In this document: positions 7,314 through 15,530 of the stretch, piece after piece
Layout of the letters: each line of letters starts with the position of its first letter
How positions within the stretch are numbered: the stretch's first letter is position 1
NCBI GenBank assembly: GCA_903890265.1
Contig: CAITAM010000236.1
Span: 1 to 30,079, forward strand
Length of the DNA: 30,079 nucleotides
Origin: an uncultured Pseudomonadota bacterium
Lineage (GTDB): Bacteria; Pseudomonadota; Gammaproteobacteria; Steroidobacterales; Steroidobacteraceae
Direction of reading: 5' to 3'
Notes under the pieces: generated by a model
The model's database searches: none
Seen by the model: only the letters and a program-made list of their open reading frames with translations
What the model was told of the DNA's origin: nothing
Program-made: the position numbers and the translations under genes

Positions 7314-8401
7314 GGCGTGCGCCAGATCGCCCGCAGGTGGCCCAGCATCAGCTGACGGACGCTGCTGAGCGGGTTGGGGTCGATCGTGAAGCACGGCGGG
7401 TTGCGACGCAGCAGCGGCCAGTTCTCGCTGCGCAGCACCTGCTGCAGGAAGATCTGGTTCTGCCGCATCGCCTCGATGTACGGGTTACGGCCGTCGAACA
7501 GCACGTCGACGTAGCGGTACGCCCCGCCGAATTCGCCGTCGAGCCGGTCACGCATGGTGGCCGCGTAGAAGTGCGGCGTCTTGCGCAGCAGGTCGAGCCC
7601 CGAGCCGTAGCGCACCCGTACGTTGCCGTGCTCGTCGCGATCCTGCGCGACGCCGGCGAGCACGAACTCGGGGTAGAGGCGGTCACGGCATTTCTCGAGG
7701 TAGCAGCGGTCCGACATCTGCGCGATGAGGTCGGCCGTGCCGATCAGGTGGCCGACCGCCCGGTCGCGCGGATCGTTGATCTGGATCTGCGCAAACGGGA
7801 TCTCGTACCCCGTGTAGTGAACGATGCGCGTCGAGACCTGGATCCAGGCGCCGAGGCCGACCGTCGGCAGGCAGCGCGCGAGGAGCCGCGCCGAGCGACT
7901 GACGTGGCTCGCGGTGACCTCCGCGCCGTTTCGGTGCGAGCGGTCCGCCGACTCGCGCACGTAGCCCGAGTCGTGAAAGAGCGCGGTCACAAGACCCATG
8001 GCGGCGCGCTCCCAGCCCAGCCGGTCACGCTCGGCCACCGAGCGCTCGTAGCCGACGAGGAGGCGCGCGGCGGCCAGGGTCATGTCGAGGGTGTGCTGGC
8101 GATCGTGATAGACGGTGTCGAGTCCGCTGTAGCCCGGCCATTCGCCGGCAAACAGGCGGCGCAGCTCGTTGAACGCCGCGTGCAGCGGGTCGAACGACTC
8201 GCCGGGCCACTGGTCGCGGAAAAGCGCCTCGCAGGCGCGCGCAACGGCCGCGAAGGAGCTGACCTGGACCGTGTTGGTGACGTCGAAGTCCGAGCGCCGG
8301 TGCCTGCCCGGTGGGCGCGGGACGGGCGGGTGCGGTGCCTTGGCCGTCTCACGGCCCGTGTCGGCGACGCCGGTGACGTCAGTGTCGGTCGAGGTCGCCA
8401 A
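7310..8401 (-). CDS. HD-domain phosphohydrolase of unknown substrate
   Basis: Predicted metal-dependent phosphohydrolase of 363 aa. The core motifs are H99-D-R-Q-H103 (VYHDRQHT), the HD pair H143-D144 (ALFHDSGYV) and D224 (GTADLIAQMSD). The YHxxxH/HD arrangement resembles class I cyclic-nucleotide phosphodiesterases as much as typical bacterial HD proteins, but the substrate cannot be assigned. Residues 1-45 are Asp/Thr/Pro/Arg-rich and probably disordered. I chose the TTG at 8401 because GGGGGA lies about 8 nt upstream; GTG codons nearer the globular domain (about residues 41-47) are alternatives. The frame stays open upstream to about 8950, but that stretch lies over the 3' part of exonuclease III in another frame and does not look like protein. 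It lies 187 bases downstream of exonuclease III on the same strand. Confidence 0.8.
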   Translation of the reverse strand: MATSTDTDVTGVADTGRETAKAPHPPVPRPPGRHRRSDFDVTNTVQVSSFAAVARACEALFRDQWPGESFDPLHAAFNELRRLFAGEWPGYSGLDTVYHDRQHTLDMTLAAARLLVGYERSVAERDRLGWERAAMGLVTALFHDSGYVRESADRSHRNGAEVTASHVSRSARLLARCLPTVGLGAWIQVSTRIVHYTGYEIPFAQIQINDPRDRAVGHLIGTADLIAQMSDRCYLEKCRDRLYPEFVLAGVAQDRDEHGNVRVRYGSGLDLLRKTPHFYAATMRDRLDGEFGGAYRYVDVLFDGRNPYIEAMRQNQIFLQQVLRSENWPLLRRNPPCFTIDPNPLSSVRQLMLGHLRAIWRTP

Positions 8402-8436
8402 TCGTCTATCCCCCGTCGCTGCGCGGCCCGCGTGCC

Positions 8437-8461
8437 CGGGATCTCTGCGTGCCGGATCCCG
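8437..8461. repeat. Inverted repeat upstream of the HD gene
   Basis: CGGGATC (8437-8443) and GATCCCG (8455-8461) form a perfect 7-bp dyad with an 11-base loop, about 35-60 bases upstream of the TTG start. It could be an operator or a leader hairpin. No T-tract follows on either strand. Confidence 0.35.
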
Positions 8462-8556
8462 TGGTTCAGTGAGAAAGAGTCTAGACGCATTCGCCGCAGC
8501 ACGACCACCGCTACCGCAACCTTTACGCGCTCGATTGAACAGTTGGCGGTGCCGAA

Positions 8557-8584
8557 TCGCGGGAATGCGAGACCGCTTCCGCGA
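8557..8584 (-). terminator. Hairpin just after exonuclease III
   Basis: TCGCGG (8557-8562) pairs with CCGCGA (8579-8584), starting four bases past the xthA stop codon, with a 16-base loop. No T-run follows, so it is at best a weak terminator or a 3'-end stabiliser. The rest of 8402-8588 holds no gene that I can support. Confidence 0.3.
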
Positions 8585-8588
8585 TATG

Positions 8589-9389
8589 TCAGCTGGCCGG
8601 CGTGCCCTCGTCAGCAAGGCTGAACGTGGCGATGACCGGCGCATGGTCGGACGGGCGCTCCCAGGTGCGCGGCTCGCGCTCGATCCGGCAGTCCTTGAGC
8701 GCGCGGCCGAGCGCCTCGCTCGCGAGCACGAGATCAATGCGCAGGCCGTGGTTGCGGCGAAAGCCGCCGGCGCGGTAGTCCCACCAGCTGTACTGGCCCG
8801 GCGCGTCGTTCTTGAGCCGGAACGCGTCGGCGTAGCCGAGCGCCTGCAGGCCCTGCAGGGCCGCCCGCTCCGGCTCCGAGACGTGCACCTGGCCGGCCCA
8901 GGCCTGCGGATCGTGCACGTCCCGATCGTCGGGCGCGATGTTGTAATCACCGAGCACGACTACACGCGCATGCTCGGCCGTGAGGCGTGCCATGTAGCCT
9001 GCGAGTGCCTCGAGCCAGTGGAGCTTGTAGGCGTATTTATCGCTGCCGACGGCCTGTCCGTTCGGCACGTACACGCCGACGATACGGATGCCGCTGACCG
9101 TGCCGGCGATGACACGCGACTGCGGATCCTCGTAGCCCGGGATGCCGCGCACGACGTCCGTGATCGGGCCGCGTGCCAGCAGGGCCACGCCGTTGTAGGT
9201 CTTCTGCCCGAAGCTGACGGACTGGTAGCCGAGCGCGGCAAGCTCCGTGCCCGGGAAGTCCTTGTCCTCCATTTTGATTTCCTGGAGGACCAGCGCGTCG
9301 ACCGGCTCGGCGGCCAGGAACTCCCGCAGGTGCGGCAGCCGGACCTTGAGCGAATTGACGTTCCAGGTCGCGACGGAAAAGTCACTCAC
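8589..9389 (-). CDS. xthA: Exonuclease III (AP endonuclease)
   Basis: DNA repair enzyme of 266 aa that cuts 5' of abasic sites and removes nucleotides 3' to 5' in base excision repair. The endonuclease/exonuclease/phosphatase fold motifs are all present: WNVNS (N10, N12), LQEIKMED (metal-binding E37), VPNG (108-111), GDYNIAP (D148, N150), WWDYRAG, RIDLVLAS, and SDHAPV (D248, H249). The length is the family norm. It starts with GTG, and its first bases overlap the stop of the upstream peptidase gene as GTGA, indicating translational coupling. There is no sign of damage or transfer. Confidence 0.95.
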   Translation of the reverse strand: MSDFSVATWNVNSLKVRLPHLREFLAAEPVDALVLQEIKMEDKDFPGTELAALGYQSVSFGQKTYNGVALLARGPITDVVRGIPGYEDPQSRVIAGTVSGIRIVGVYVPNGQAVGSDKYAYKLHWLEALAGYMARLTAEHARVVVLGDYNIAPDDRDVHDPQAWAGQVHVSEPERAALQGLQALGYADAFRLKNDAPGQYSWWDYRAGGFRRNHGLRIDLVLASEALGRALKDCRIEREPRTWERPSDHAPVIATFSLADEGTPAS

Positions 9390-11410
9390 GCGGCGAGCCC
9401 GTCCTTCTTCAGCAGCGCACCGACCTCAGGCCGGCGGCCCCGGAAGCGAACGAAGGCGTCCATCTGGTCGCATTCGCCACCCCGCGCGAGGATCGCCTCG
9501 AGGAAACGCGTGGCCGTTGGCTGGTCGAAGACGCCCGCTTCCTCGAAGGCGGCGAAGGCATCGGCGGCCAGCACCTCGGCCCACTTGTAGCTGTAGTAGC
9601 CCGCCGCGTAACCGCCGGCGAAAACGTGCGAGAAACTGTGCGCGAAGCGGTTGAACGAGGGTGGCTTCAGCACGCTGACGCGGCTGCGCACGCGCGCCAG
9701 CACCTCGGCCACCTGCGCACCGCGCGCCGGGTCGTACTCCGCGTGCAGGCGAAAGTCGAAGAGCGCGAACTCGAGCTGGCGCACGGCAGCGAGGCCGGCA
9801 TGAAACGTGCGCGAGCGGAGCAGCCGGTCGAGTTCGCCGGCCGGCAGCGGCTCACCGGTCGCGACGTGGGCCGACAGGAGCGGCAGAACCTCGGGTCGCC
9901 ACGCCCACTCCTCCATCAGCTGGCTCGGCAGTTCCACGGCGTCCCAGGGCACGCCGTTGATGCCGGCGAGGCTCGGATAGTCGATCTCCGTCAGCAGGTG
10001 ATGGAGCGTGTGACCAAACTCGTGGAACAGCGTCACCACGTCGGAGTGACGCAGCTGGGCGACTTCGCCGGCGGCGGGTGGCGTGAAATTGCAGACCAGG
10101 TTGGCAACCGGCAGCGACTGGGCGCCCGGGACACGGATGCGGGTCGACACCTCCGCCATCCAGGCCCCGCCGCGCTTGTGGTCGCGGGCGTAGAAGTCCG
10201 CATAAAAGCCACCGATCTCGCGGCCGTCCGCCGCCTCGACGGCGTAGTAGCGCACGTCCGCATGCCAGGTGCTGACGTCATCGCGCTCCCGCAGCTTGAG
10301 GCCGTAGAGGCGTCGCGCCACCTCGAACATGCCATCGAGCACGCGCGGCAGCGGGAACCACGGGCGCAGCCGTTCCTCGGAGACGTTGAAGCGCTCGGTG
10401 CGCAGGCGCTCGGCGAAGTACGCCACGTCCCATGGCTCGAGATGACGGCCGGCGTAGGACTCAAGCTCCGCGTATTCGCTGCGTGCGCCCGGCAGGTAGC
10501 GGCTGGCCAGCTCCTCCAGGAACGCGAGCACGGCGCCCGTGTCCGGTGCCATCTTCGTGGCAAGCGACAGGTCGGCGTAGTTGGCATAGCCGAGGAGCCC
10601 GGCGGCCTCGTGCCGCGCCGCGAGGATGCTCGCCATCACGCCGGTGTTGTCGAACCGGTTCGCACTGGGACCCTCGTCCGACGCCCGCGTGTACCACGCC
10701 GTGTAGAAGTCGCGGCGCAGGTCCGCCGAGTGCGCATGGTTCATGACGGCCGCATAGGTCGGGTAGTCGAGCGCGAGCACGTGCCCCGCGCTGCCGCGCT
10801 CGCTGGCGATGGCCGATGCGCGGGCGACGACGTGTGCGGGCAGACCGTCGAGCTCACGCGGGTCGACGATCTCGCGCGAGTACGCCTGGGTCGCGTCGAG
10901 CACGTTTTCCTCGAACTTCGACTGCAGCGTCGCGAGCTGCTGCATGAGTTCCTTGTAGCGCGACTTCTCCGCTGCCGGCAGGTGCACGCCAGCCAGCTTG
11001 AACTCACGCAGTGCGTAGGCAATCACGCGCCGGCGCTGGTGGTCGAGCGAGGCACCCTCGCGCTCGGCGATCCCTTCGTAGGCGCGGAACAGGGCCTCGT
11101 TCTGCCCGACCTCCGCGTAGTACTCGGCGAGCAGGGGCAGGCAGGTGTTGTATGCCGCGCGCAGTTCGTCCTCGTTCGCGACCGCATTCAGGTGCGATAC
11201 CGGCGCAAAGACGCGGGCGAGATGCTGATGGAGGCGCTCGACCGGTTCGACCAGCGTCGCGAAGGTCGGCGCCGGCTGCAGCAGCAGGCGGCCGATCTCC
11301 GCCCGGCAATGAGCGAGCTCGGCGGTCAGCGCCGGGACCACGTGCTCGGCCCGGATCGCGCCGTAGTCCGGCAGCCGGTCCGTGCGGAGGAGGGGATTTT
11401 CTAGGTTCAT
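9386..11410 (-). CDS. prlC: Oligopeptidase A (M3 zinc metallopeptidase)
   Basis: Cytoplasmic zinc endopeptidase of 674 aa that degrades short peptides, including released signal peptides. The zinc site is HEFGH at H463-E464-F-G-H467, with E493 (AVELPSQ) as the likely third ligand. Other M3 landmarks are GFYADFYARD (401-410), NFTPP (441-445) and the C-terminal FAGGYAAGYYSYKWAEVLAADAF region. I took the ATG at 11410 (MNLENPLLRTD), which matches the usual family N-terminus; an upstream in-frame extension to 11596 is low-complexity and crosses the divergent intergenic region. It is divergent from gor and overlaps xthA by four bases. Confidence 0.95.
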   Translation of the reverse strand: MNLENPLLRTDRLPDYGAIRAEHVVPALTAELAHCRAEIGRLLLQPAPTFATLVEPVERLHQHLARVFAPVSHLNAVANEDELRAAYNTCLPLLAEYYAEVGQNEALFRAYEGIAEREGASLDHQRRRVIAYALREFKLAGVHLPAAEKSRYKELMQQLATLQSKFEENVLDATQAYSREIVDPRELDGLPAHVVARASAIASERGSAGHVLALDYPTYAAVMNHAHSADLRRDFYTAWYTRASDEGPSANRFDNTGVMASILAARHEAAGLLGYANYADLSLATKMAPDTGAVLAFLEELASRYLPGARSEYAELESYAGRHLEPWDVAYFAERLRTERFNVSEERLRPWFPLPRVLDGMFEVARRLYGLKLRERDDVSTWHADVRYYAVEAADGREIGGFYADFYARDHKRGGAWMAEVSTRIRVPGAQSLPVANLVCNFTPPAAGEVAQLRHSDVVTLFHEFGHTLHHLLTEIDYPSLAGINGVPWDAVELPSQLMEEWAWRPEVLPLLSAHVATGEPLPAGELDRLLRSRTFHAGLAAVRQLEFALFDFRLHAEYDPARGAQVAEVLARVRSRVSVLKPPSFNRFAHSFSHVFAGGYAAGYYSYKWAEVLAADAFAAFEEAGVFDQPTATRFLEAILARGGECDQMDAFVRFRGRRPEVGALLKKDGLAA

Positions 11411-11577
11411 GTCAGCGTGACTCTCGGGGCAAGGGTGCTGCGCCGCCGAACCGGGCGCACACCGGAAAAAAACAGCGAGGCGGGGGCGGGAGTCGTGCAG
11501 CCAGCGGCCGCCCGTGCCGGTTCCTCCACCCCGCGCCGCCGGTTCCGTGTCCATGGTACGCCGGCCGAGCGCCGGGC

Positions 11578-11583
11578 TATGAT
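11578..11583 (+). promoter_or_regulatory. Candidate -10 element of gor
   Basis: TATGAT (5/6 match) sits about 40 bases upstream of the gor ATG and is flanked by GGGC and GCCC, giving a small dyad. The -35 region is poor. The rest of the divergent gap 11411-11622 contains an A7 run (11466-11472) and GC-rich sequence with no gene that I can support. Confidence 0.35.
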
Positions 11584-11622
11584 GCCCGACCCGCATGCGC
11601 GGGGCGCGCCCGCGGAGGCGAT

Positions 11623-12972
11623 ATGTCCACTGACTACGATCTTATATCGATCGGCGGCGGCAGCGGCGGTCTCGCCGTCTCGCAGCGCGCGGCGGAGTAC
11701 GGGGCCCGCGCCCTCGTCATCGAGCCGAAACCGCTCGGCGGCACCTGCGTCAACGCGGGCTGCGTGCCGAAGAAGGTCATGTGGAACGCGGCATCGATTG
11801 CGCATGCCCTGGACGACGCGCCGGAATACGCTTTTGATGCGGTGCCGCGCGCCTCCGTCGACTGGCCGCGGCTCAAGGCGGCCCGCGACGCCTACATCGC
11901 ACGATTGAACGGCATTTACGAGCGCAACCTCGAGCGCAAATCGATCACGTGGGTGCGCGGGCGAGCCCGGTTCGTGGACCCGCACACCGTCAGCGTCGAC
12001 GGCAGCGTCTACCGCGCGCGGCACGTGGTTATCGCGACGGGCGGTGAACCGATCGTGCCGCCAGTCCCGGGCGCCGAGCGCGGCATCACCTCGGACGGTT
12101 TTTTCGCCCTCGAGACGATGCCCCGGCGCGTCGCACTGGTCGGTACCGGCTACGTCGCCGTCGAGTTCGCCTGCACGCTGGCCGCGCTCGGCGCCAAAGT
12201 GACGCTCTTCATGCGCCAGGAGCGGGTCCTGCGCAGCTTCGACGTCATGCTGTCGGCGGCGCTGATGACGGAGATGAAAGGCGACGGTATCGAACTCGTG
12301 AGCCATGCGGTCGTGCGCGAGGTCGCGGCCGCGGGCGCGGCACACCGGCTCGTGCTCGTCGACGGCCGGGAATTCGGCGATTTTGACTGCGTGCTCTGGG
12401 CGATCGGCCGCCAGCCGGCGACGGCCGACCTCGGGCTGCGTGACGTCGGTGTCGCGACCTACGATGACGGTGTCGTCATCACGGACCGCTTCCAGGCCAC
12501 CAATGTCGAAGGCGTGTACGCCATCGGCGATGTGACCGGCCGCGAGGCGCTGACACCGGTCGCGATCGCGGCAGGCCGGCGGCTGTCTGACCGGCTATTC
12601 AACGGCCAGGCCGACCGGCACCTCGACTACAACCTGATTCCAACCGTGGTCTTTACCCATCCGCCGATCGGCACCATCGGCCTTACCGAGAGTGCGGCGC
12701 GCGAGCTGCACGGCGAGGCGGTCAAGGTCTACCGCTCATCGTTCGTGCCCCTCTACCATGCGCTCACCGCGCGCAAGCGCCGCGCCGAAATGAAGCTCGT
12801 CTGTGTCGGCAGCGAGGAGCGCATCGTCGGGCTGCACGTCATCGGTGCCGGCAGCGACGAGATGCTGCAGGGCTTTGCCGTGGCGATGAAAATGGGCGCG
12901 ACCAAGGCCGATTTCGATAACACCGTGGCCATACACCCGACGAGCGCCGAAGAGCTCGTCACGATGCGCTGA
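11623..12972 (+). CDS. gor: Glutathione-disulfide reductase
   Basis: Flavoenzyme of 449 aa that reduces glutathione disulfide with NADPH, maintaining cytosolic thiols. The FAD-binding motif GGGSGG is at 11-16. The redox disulfide is C42/C47 in GGTCVNAGCVPKK. The second dinucleotide motif GTGYVAVE (174-181) is followed by FMRQERVLRSFD, where R198 and R204 match the NADPH 2'-phosphate-binding arginines of glutathione reductases and separate it from NAD-using lipoamide dehydrogenases. The C-terminus HPTSAEELVTMR carries the catalytic H438-E443 pair. The start at 11623 has GGAGG four bases upstream; the frame is open far upstream but that stretch lies opposite prlC. It is followed by the gamma-carbonic anhydrase with a short gap. 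Confidence 0.95.
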   Translation: MSTDYDLISIGGGSGGLAVSQRAAEYGARALVIEPKPLGGTCVNAGCVPKKVMWNAASIAHALDDAPEYAFDAVPRASVDWPRLKAARDAYIARLNGIYERNLERKSITWVRGRARFVDPHTVSVDGSVYRARHVVIATGGEPIVPPVPGAERGITSDGFFALETMPRRVALVGTGYVAVEFACTLAALGAKVTLFMRQERVLRSFDVMLSAALMTEMKGDGIELVSHAVVREVAAAGAAHRLVLVDGREFGDFDCVLWAIGRQPATADLGLRDVGVATYDDGVVITDRFQATNVEGVYAIGDVTGREALTPVAIAAGRRLSDRLFNGQADRHLDYNLIPTVVFTHPPIGTIGLTESAARELHGEAVKVYRSSFVPLYHALTARKRRAEMKLVCVGSEERIVGLHVIGAGSDEMLQGFAVAMKMGATKADFDNTVAIHPTSAEELVTMR

Positions 12973-12982
12973 GCGAGCGGCC

Positions 12983-13540
12983 GTGGCTGTGAGCGACAAC
13001 GTCCACCCGATGTCCGTGCGTACGCACGCCGGCGTGCGACCAAGGCTCGGGACGGGTGTCTACATCGATCCGCAGGCCTGCGTCATCGGGCGCGTCATCC
13101 TCGGTGACGACGTCTCCGTCTGGCCGATGGCCGTGCTGCGGGGGGACGTGAACACCATCAGCCTCGGCGCACGGACCAACGTGCAGGACGGCGCGGTGCT
13201 GCACGTCACGCACGACGGCCCCTACCAGCCCGGCGGCTACGCCCTCCTGATCGGTGACGACGTGACGATCGGCCACCGGGCGACGCTGCACGGCTGCCAG
13301 ATCGGCAATCGCGTGCTGGTGGGGATGGGGGCGATCGTGCTCGACGGTGCGGTCGTCGAGGACGAGGTCATCATCGGTGCGGGCGCCCTGGTGCCGCCCC
13401 GGGCGCGGCTGACCACCGGCACTCTCTGGCTGGGTACGCCGGCGCGCCGTGCGCGCGCCATCGACGCTCGCGAACGCGAGTCGCTCGGCTACTCGGCCAG
13501 CCACTACGTACGGGTCAAGGACGAGTACCTCGCCCGCTGA
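12983..13540 (+). CDS. Gamma-carbonic anhydrase-like hexapeptide protein (YrdA type)
   Basis: Left-handed beta-helix protein of 185 aa in the gamma-carbonic anhydrase/YrdA group. Hexapeptide repeats (VIGRVILGDDVSVW, VTIGHRATLHGCQIG and others) cover about 25-140, with an alpha-helical tail. Likely active-site residues are R53 and D55 (LRGD), Q68 (TNVQDG) and zinc-binding H74, H98 and H103. Many members lack proven carbonic anhydrase activity, so the reaction is uncertain. The start is ambiguous: GTG at 12983, GTG at 12989, or ATG at 13010 (MSVRTHAGVRP), which fits the usual family N-terminus best. It is probably co-transcribed with gor. Its stop lies only five bases from the stop of convergent aroE, leaving no room for a terminator. 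Confidence 0.88.
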   Translation: MAVSDNVHPMSVRTHAGVRPRLGTGVYIDPQACVIGRVILGDDVSVWPMAVLRGDVNTISLGARTNVQDGAVLHVTHDGPYQPGGYALLIGDDVTIGHRATLHGCQIGNRVLVGMGAIVLDGAVVEDEVIIGAGALVPPRARLTTGTLWLGTPARRARAIDARERESLGYSASHYVRVKDEYLAR

Positions 13541-13545
13541 GGTGG

Positions 13546-14415
13546 TCAGGCAGTCCGTGACGGCTGCTTGAGGAGGCTCAGCACCAGGGCGGTCGCCGGC
13601 CGAATGCCGCGCCAGAGTCGGTAGGCCTCCGCCGCCTGCTCCACCAGCATGCCCCAGCCACCGTGCGTGGCGGCGGCACCCAGCGCCGCTGCCTGGCGCT
13701 CAAACGGGGTCTGTTCCTTGGCGTAGGCCATGTCGTAGGCGACGGTCAGCGGGCCGATGCAATGCGCCGGCAGTGGCGGCAGGTCGCCGCTCAGGCTCGC
13801 CGAGGTGGCGTTGATCACGAGGTCGTAGGGGCCGTCCGGAACCGCCGCAAAATCGGATGCCGACACCGGACCGTCCGCCGCGAAGAATTCGGCCAGCTCC
13901 GCCGCCTTCGCTACGGTGCGATTGGCAATGTGCAGTGACGCGGGCTTCGCATCGAGCAGCGGACCGATAACCCCGCGGCTCGCACCCCCGGCACCGAGCA
14001 GCAGGATCCGGCGGCCTGCGAGGGCGAGGCCGATGTTGTCCGTCAGGTCGACGAGCAGTCCCGCGCCGTCGGTGTTGTCCCCGAGCAGGCCGCCGCTTGT
14101 CGACCATGCCAGCGTATTGACCGCGCCGGCTCGGCGCGCGCGCGGGCTGAGCTCGTCCGCGAGGGCGACGGCCTGCGGTTTATGCGGCACCGTGATGTTG
14201 AGACCCCGACCGCCGCCGCCGAGAAACTCCCGGGCAGCGCGCTCGAACTCGGCTGGAGCGGCATCGATCAGCCGGTACTGCAGCTCGCGCCCGGTCTGCT
14301 TGGCGAACATGCCGTGGATGAACGGCGACCAGCTGTGGCTGACCGGGTGGCCGATCAGCGCGTAGCGGTCCGTCTCAAGACGGGACCGCAGGCCGACCGG
14401 GTTGCCCTCGTGCAC
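13546..14415 (-). CDS. aroE: Shikimate dehydrogenase
   Basis: Enzyme of 289 aa reducing 3-dehydroshikimate to shikimate with NADPH in aromatic amino acid synthesis. N-terminal substrate domain: IGHPVSHSWSPFIHG (21-35), and NITVPHK (73-79) with catalytic K79. GDNTDGAG (112-119) holds the paired catalytic D116. The nucleotide motif is GAGGASRG (141-148), followed by NRT, the NADP-preferring pattern. The C-terminus has DMAYAKEQTPF and a GGWGMLVEQAAEAYRLW helix. The start is a GTG three bases after the hemB stop, with AAGGAG inside the end of hemB, so translation is probably coupled. Confidence 0.95.
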   Translation of the reverse strand: MHEGNPVGLRSRLETDRYALIGHPVSHSWSPFIHGMFAKQTGRELQYRLIDAAPAEFERAAREFLGGGGRGLNITVPHKPQAVALADELSPRARRAGAVNTLAWSTSGGLLGDNTDGAGLLVDLTDNIGLALAGRRILLLGAGGASRGVIGPLLDAKPASLHIANRTVAKAAELAEFFAADGPVSASDFAAVPDGPYDLVINATSASLSGDLPPLPAHCIGPLTVAYDMAYAKEQTPFERQAAALGAAATHGGWGMLVEQAAEAYRLWRGIRPATALVLSLLKQPSRTA

Positions 14416-14418
14416 GGC

Positions 14419-15435
14419 TCAGCTCCTTGCCGCTTCGTTCAGCCAGCGAGCGGCGTCCTTGGCGTAATAGGTCAGGATCGCGTCGGCGCCCGCCCGCTTA
14501 AAGCAGAGCAGGGCCTCCATGACGGCCGCGCGTTCGTTGAGCCAGCCATTTTGTGCCGCGGCTTTCAGCATCGCGTACTCGCCACTGACCTGGTACGCGA
14601 ACGTCGGCGCGCCGAACTCGTCCTTCACCCGCCGGATGACATCGAGGTACGGAAGGCCCGGCTTGATCATCACCATGTCCGCACCCTCGGCGAGGTCCAT
14701 AGCGACCTCGTAGAGCGCCTCATTCGTGTTTGCGGGGTCCATCTGGTAGCTGTACTTGTTGCCGCCACCGAGGCTCGCGCCGGAACCGACGGCGTCACGG
14801 AAGGGGCCGTAAAACGAGGACGCGTACTTCGCGGCGTAGGCGAGGATCTTGGTGTGCAGCTGCCCCGCCTCCTCCAGTGCCGCCCGGATGGCATCAATCC
14901 GTCCGTCCATCATGTCCGACGGGGCGACGATATCCGCACCGGCCGCTGCGTGCGACAGGGCCTGGCGCACGAGCGCCTCGACCGTCTGGTCGTTAACGAC
15001 GTAGCCGGTTGAATCGATGATGCCGTCCTGGCCGTGCGTCGTGTAGGGATCGAGCGCGACATCGGTGATGACGCCGAGCGTCGGCTGCGCCTGCTTCAGT
15101 GCCCGCACCGCCCGCTGCACGAGCCCGTCGGGGTTCCACGCCTCCTCGCCGTCGAGGCTCTTGGTGTCGCCCGCGATGACGGGAAAAAGCGCGATCGCAG
15201 GAATCTTGAGGGCGACGAGTTCCGCGGCCTCCTCCAGGAGCGCATCGAGTGACAGCCGCTGCACCCCGGGCATCGACGGTACCGCCACCCGCTGTCCGCT
15301 TCCCTCGACGACGAACAGCGGCAGAATGAGGTCATCGGTCGACAGGCGGTGTTCGCGCATCAGGCGGCGCGAAAACTCGTCGCGGCGCATGCGGCGCATG
15401 CGACTGTGGGGAAAGCTGCCGGTGATGGGATGCAT
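14419..15435 (-). CDS. hemB: Delta-aminolevulinic acid dehydratase (porphobilinogen synthase)
   Basis: Condenses two 5-aminolevulinate molecules to porphobilinogen in haem synthesis; 338 aa, the usual length. The two active-site lysines are K203 (KYASSFYGPFRDA) and K258 (MIKPGLPYLD, Schiff base). The metal region reads DVALDPYTTHGQDG (125-138), with Asp in place of the cysteines of zinc enzymes, which is the magnesium-type pattern seen in Pseudomonas. I chose the ATG at 15435 (MHPITGSFPHSRMRRMRRDEF). In-frame codons reach 15504, but that stretch falls on the inverted repeat of the leader and does not resemble HemB. The start lacks a strong ribosome-binding site. aroE follows directly in the same operon. 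Confidence 0.94.
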   Translation of the reverse strand: MHPITGSFPHSRMRRMRRDEFSRRLMREHRLSTDDLILPLFVVEGSGQRVAVPSMPGVQRLSLDALLEEAAELVALKIPAIALFPVIAGDTKSLDGEEAWNPDGLVQRAVRALKQAQPTLGVITDVALDPYTTHGQDGIIDSTGYVVNDQTVEALVRQALSHAAAGADIVAPSDMMDGRIDAIRAALEEAGQLHTKILAYAAKYASSFYGPFRDAVGSGASLGGGNKYSYQMDPANTNEALYEVAMDLAEGADMVMIKPGLPYLDVIRRVKDEFGAPTFAYQVSGEYAMLKAAAQNGWLNERAAVMEALLCFKRAGADAILTYYAKDAARWLNEAARS

Positions 15436-15436
15436 G

Positions 15437-15503
15437 TGGCACTCGCTCGGGGTGTCGTAGCTGTTCCCTGCCAATGTAAACACACAGTGATTGGCGAGTG
15501 CCA
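15437..15503 (-). promoter_or_regulatory. Long inverted repeat enclosing the hemB leader
   Basis: TGGCACTCGC (15437-15446) and GCGAGTGCCA (15494-15503) are perfect 10-bp inverted arms 47 bases apart. A smaller dyad, GCCAAT (15470-15475) with ATTGGC (15490-15495), lies between them. On the hemB strand the 3' arm ends one base before the ATG, so if the arms are transcribed the start region would be paired. TACATT on the hemB strand, inside the inner dyad, is a possible -10; if that promoter is used the 5' arm is not transcribed and the repeat would instead be a DNA-level site. Confidence 0.5.
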
Positions 15504-15530
15504 TAACACGGTGGTCGGCAAATGGCGACG

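Noticed and set aside
8169..9590. 473-codon plus-strand frame across xthA and the HD gene
   Set aside because: It is antisense to genes with intact catalytic motifs and has no recognisable protein features.
9626..11404. 592-codon plus-strand frame opposite prlC
   Set aside because: Same reason: complementary shadow of the oligopeptidase gene, with low-complexity composition.
11466..11472. A7 run between prlC and gor as a terminator tail
   Set aside because: It lies upstream of both divergent genes, and no stable stem adjoins it in the orientation needed to end a transcript.
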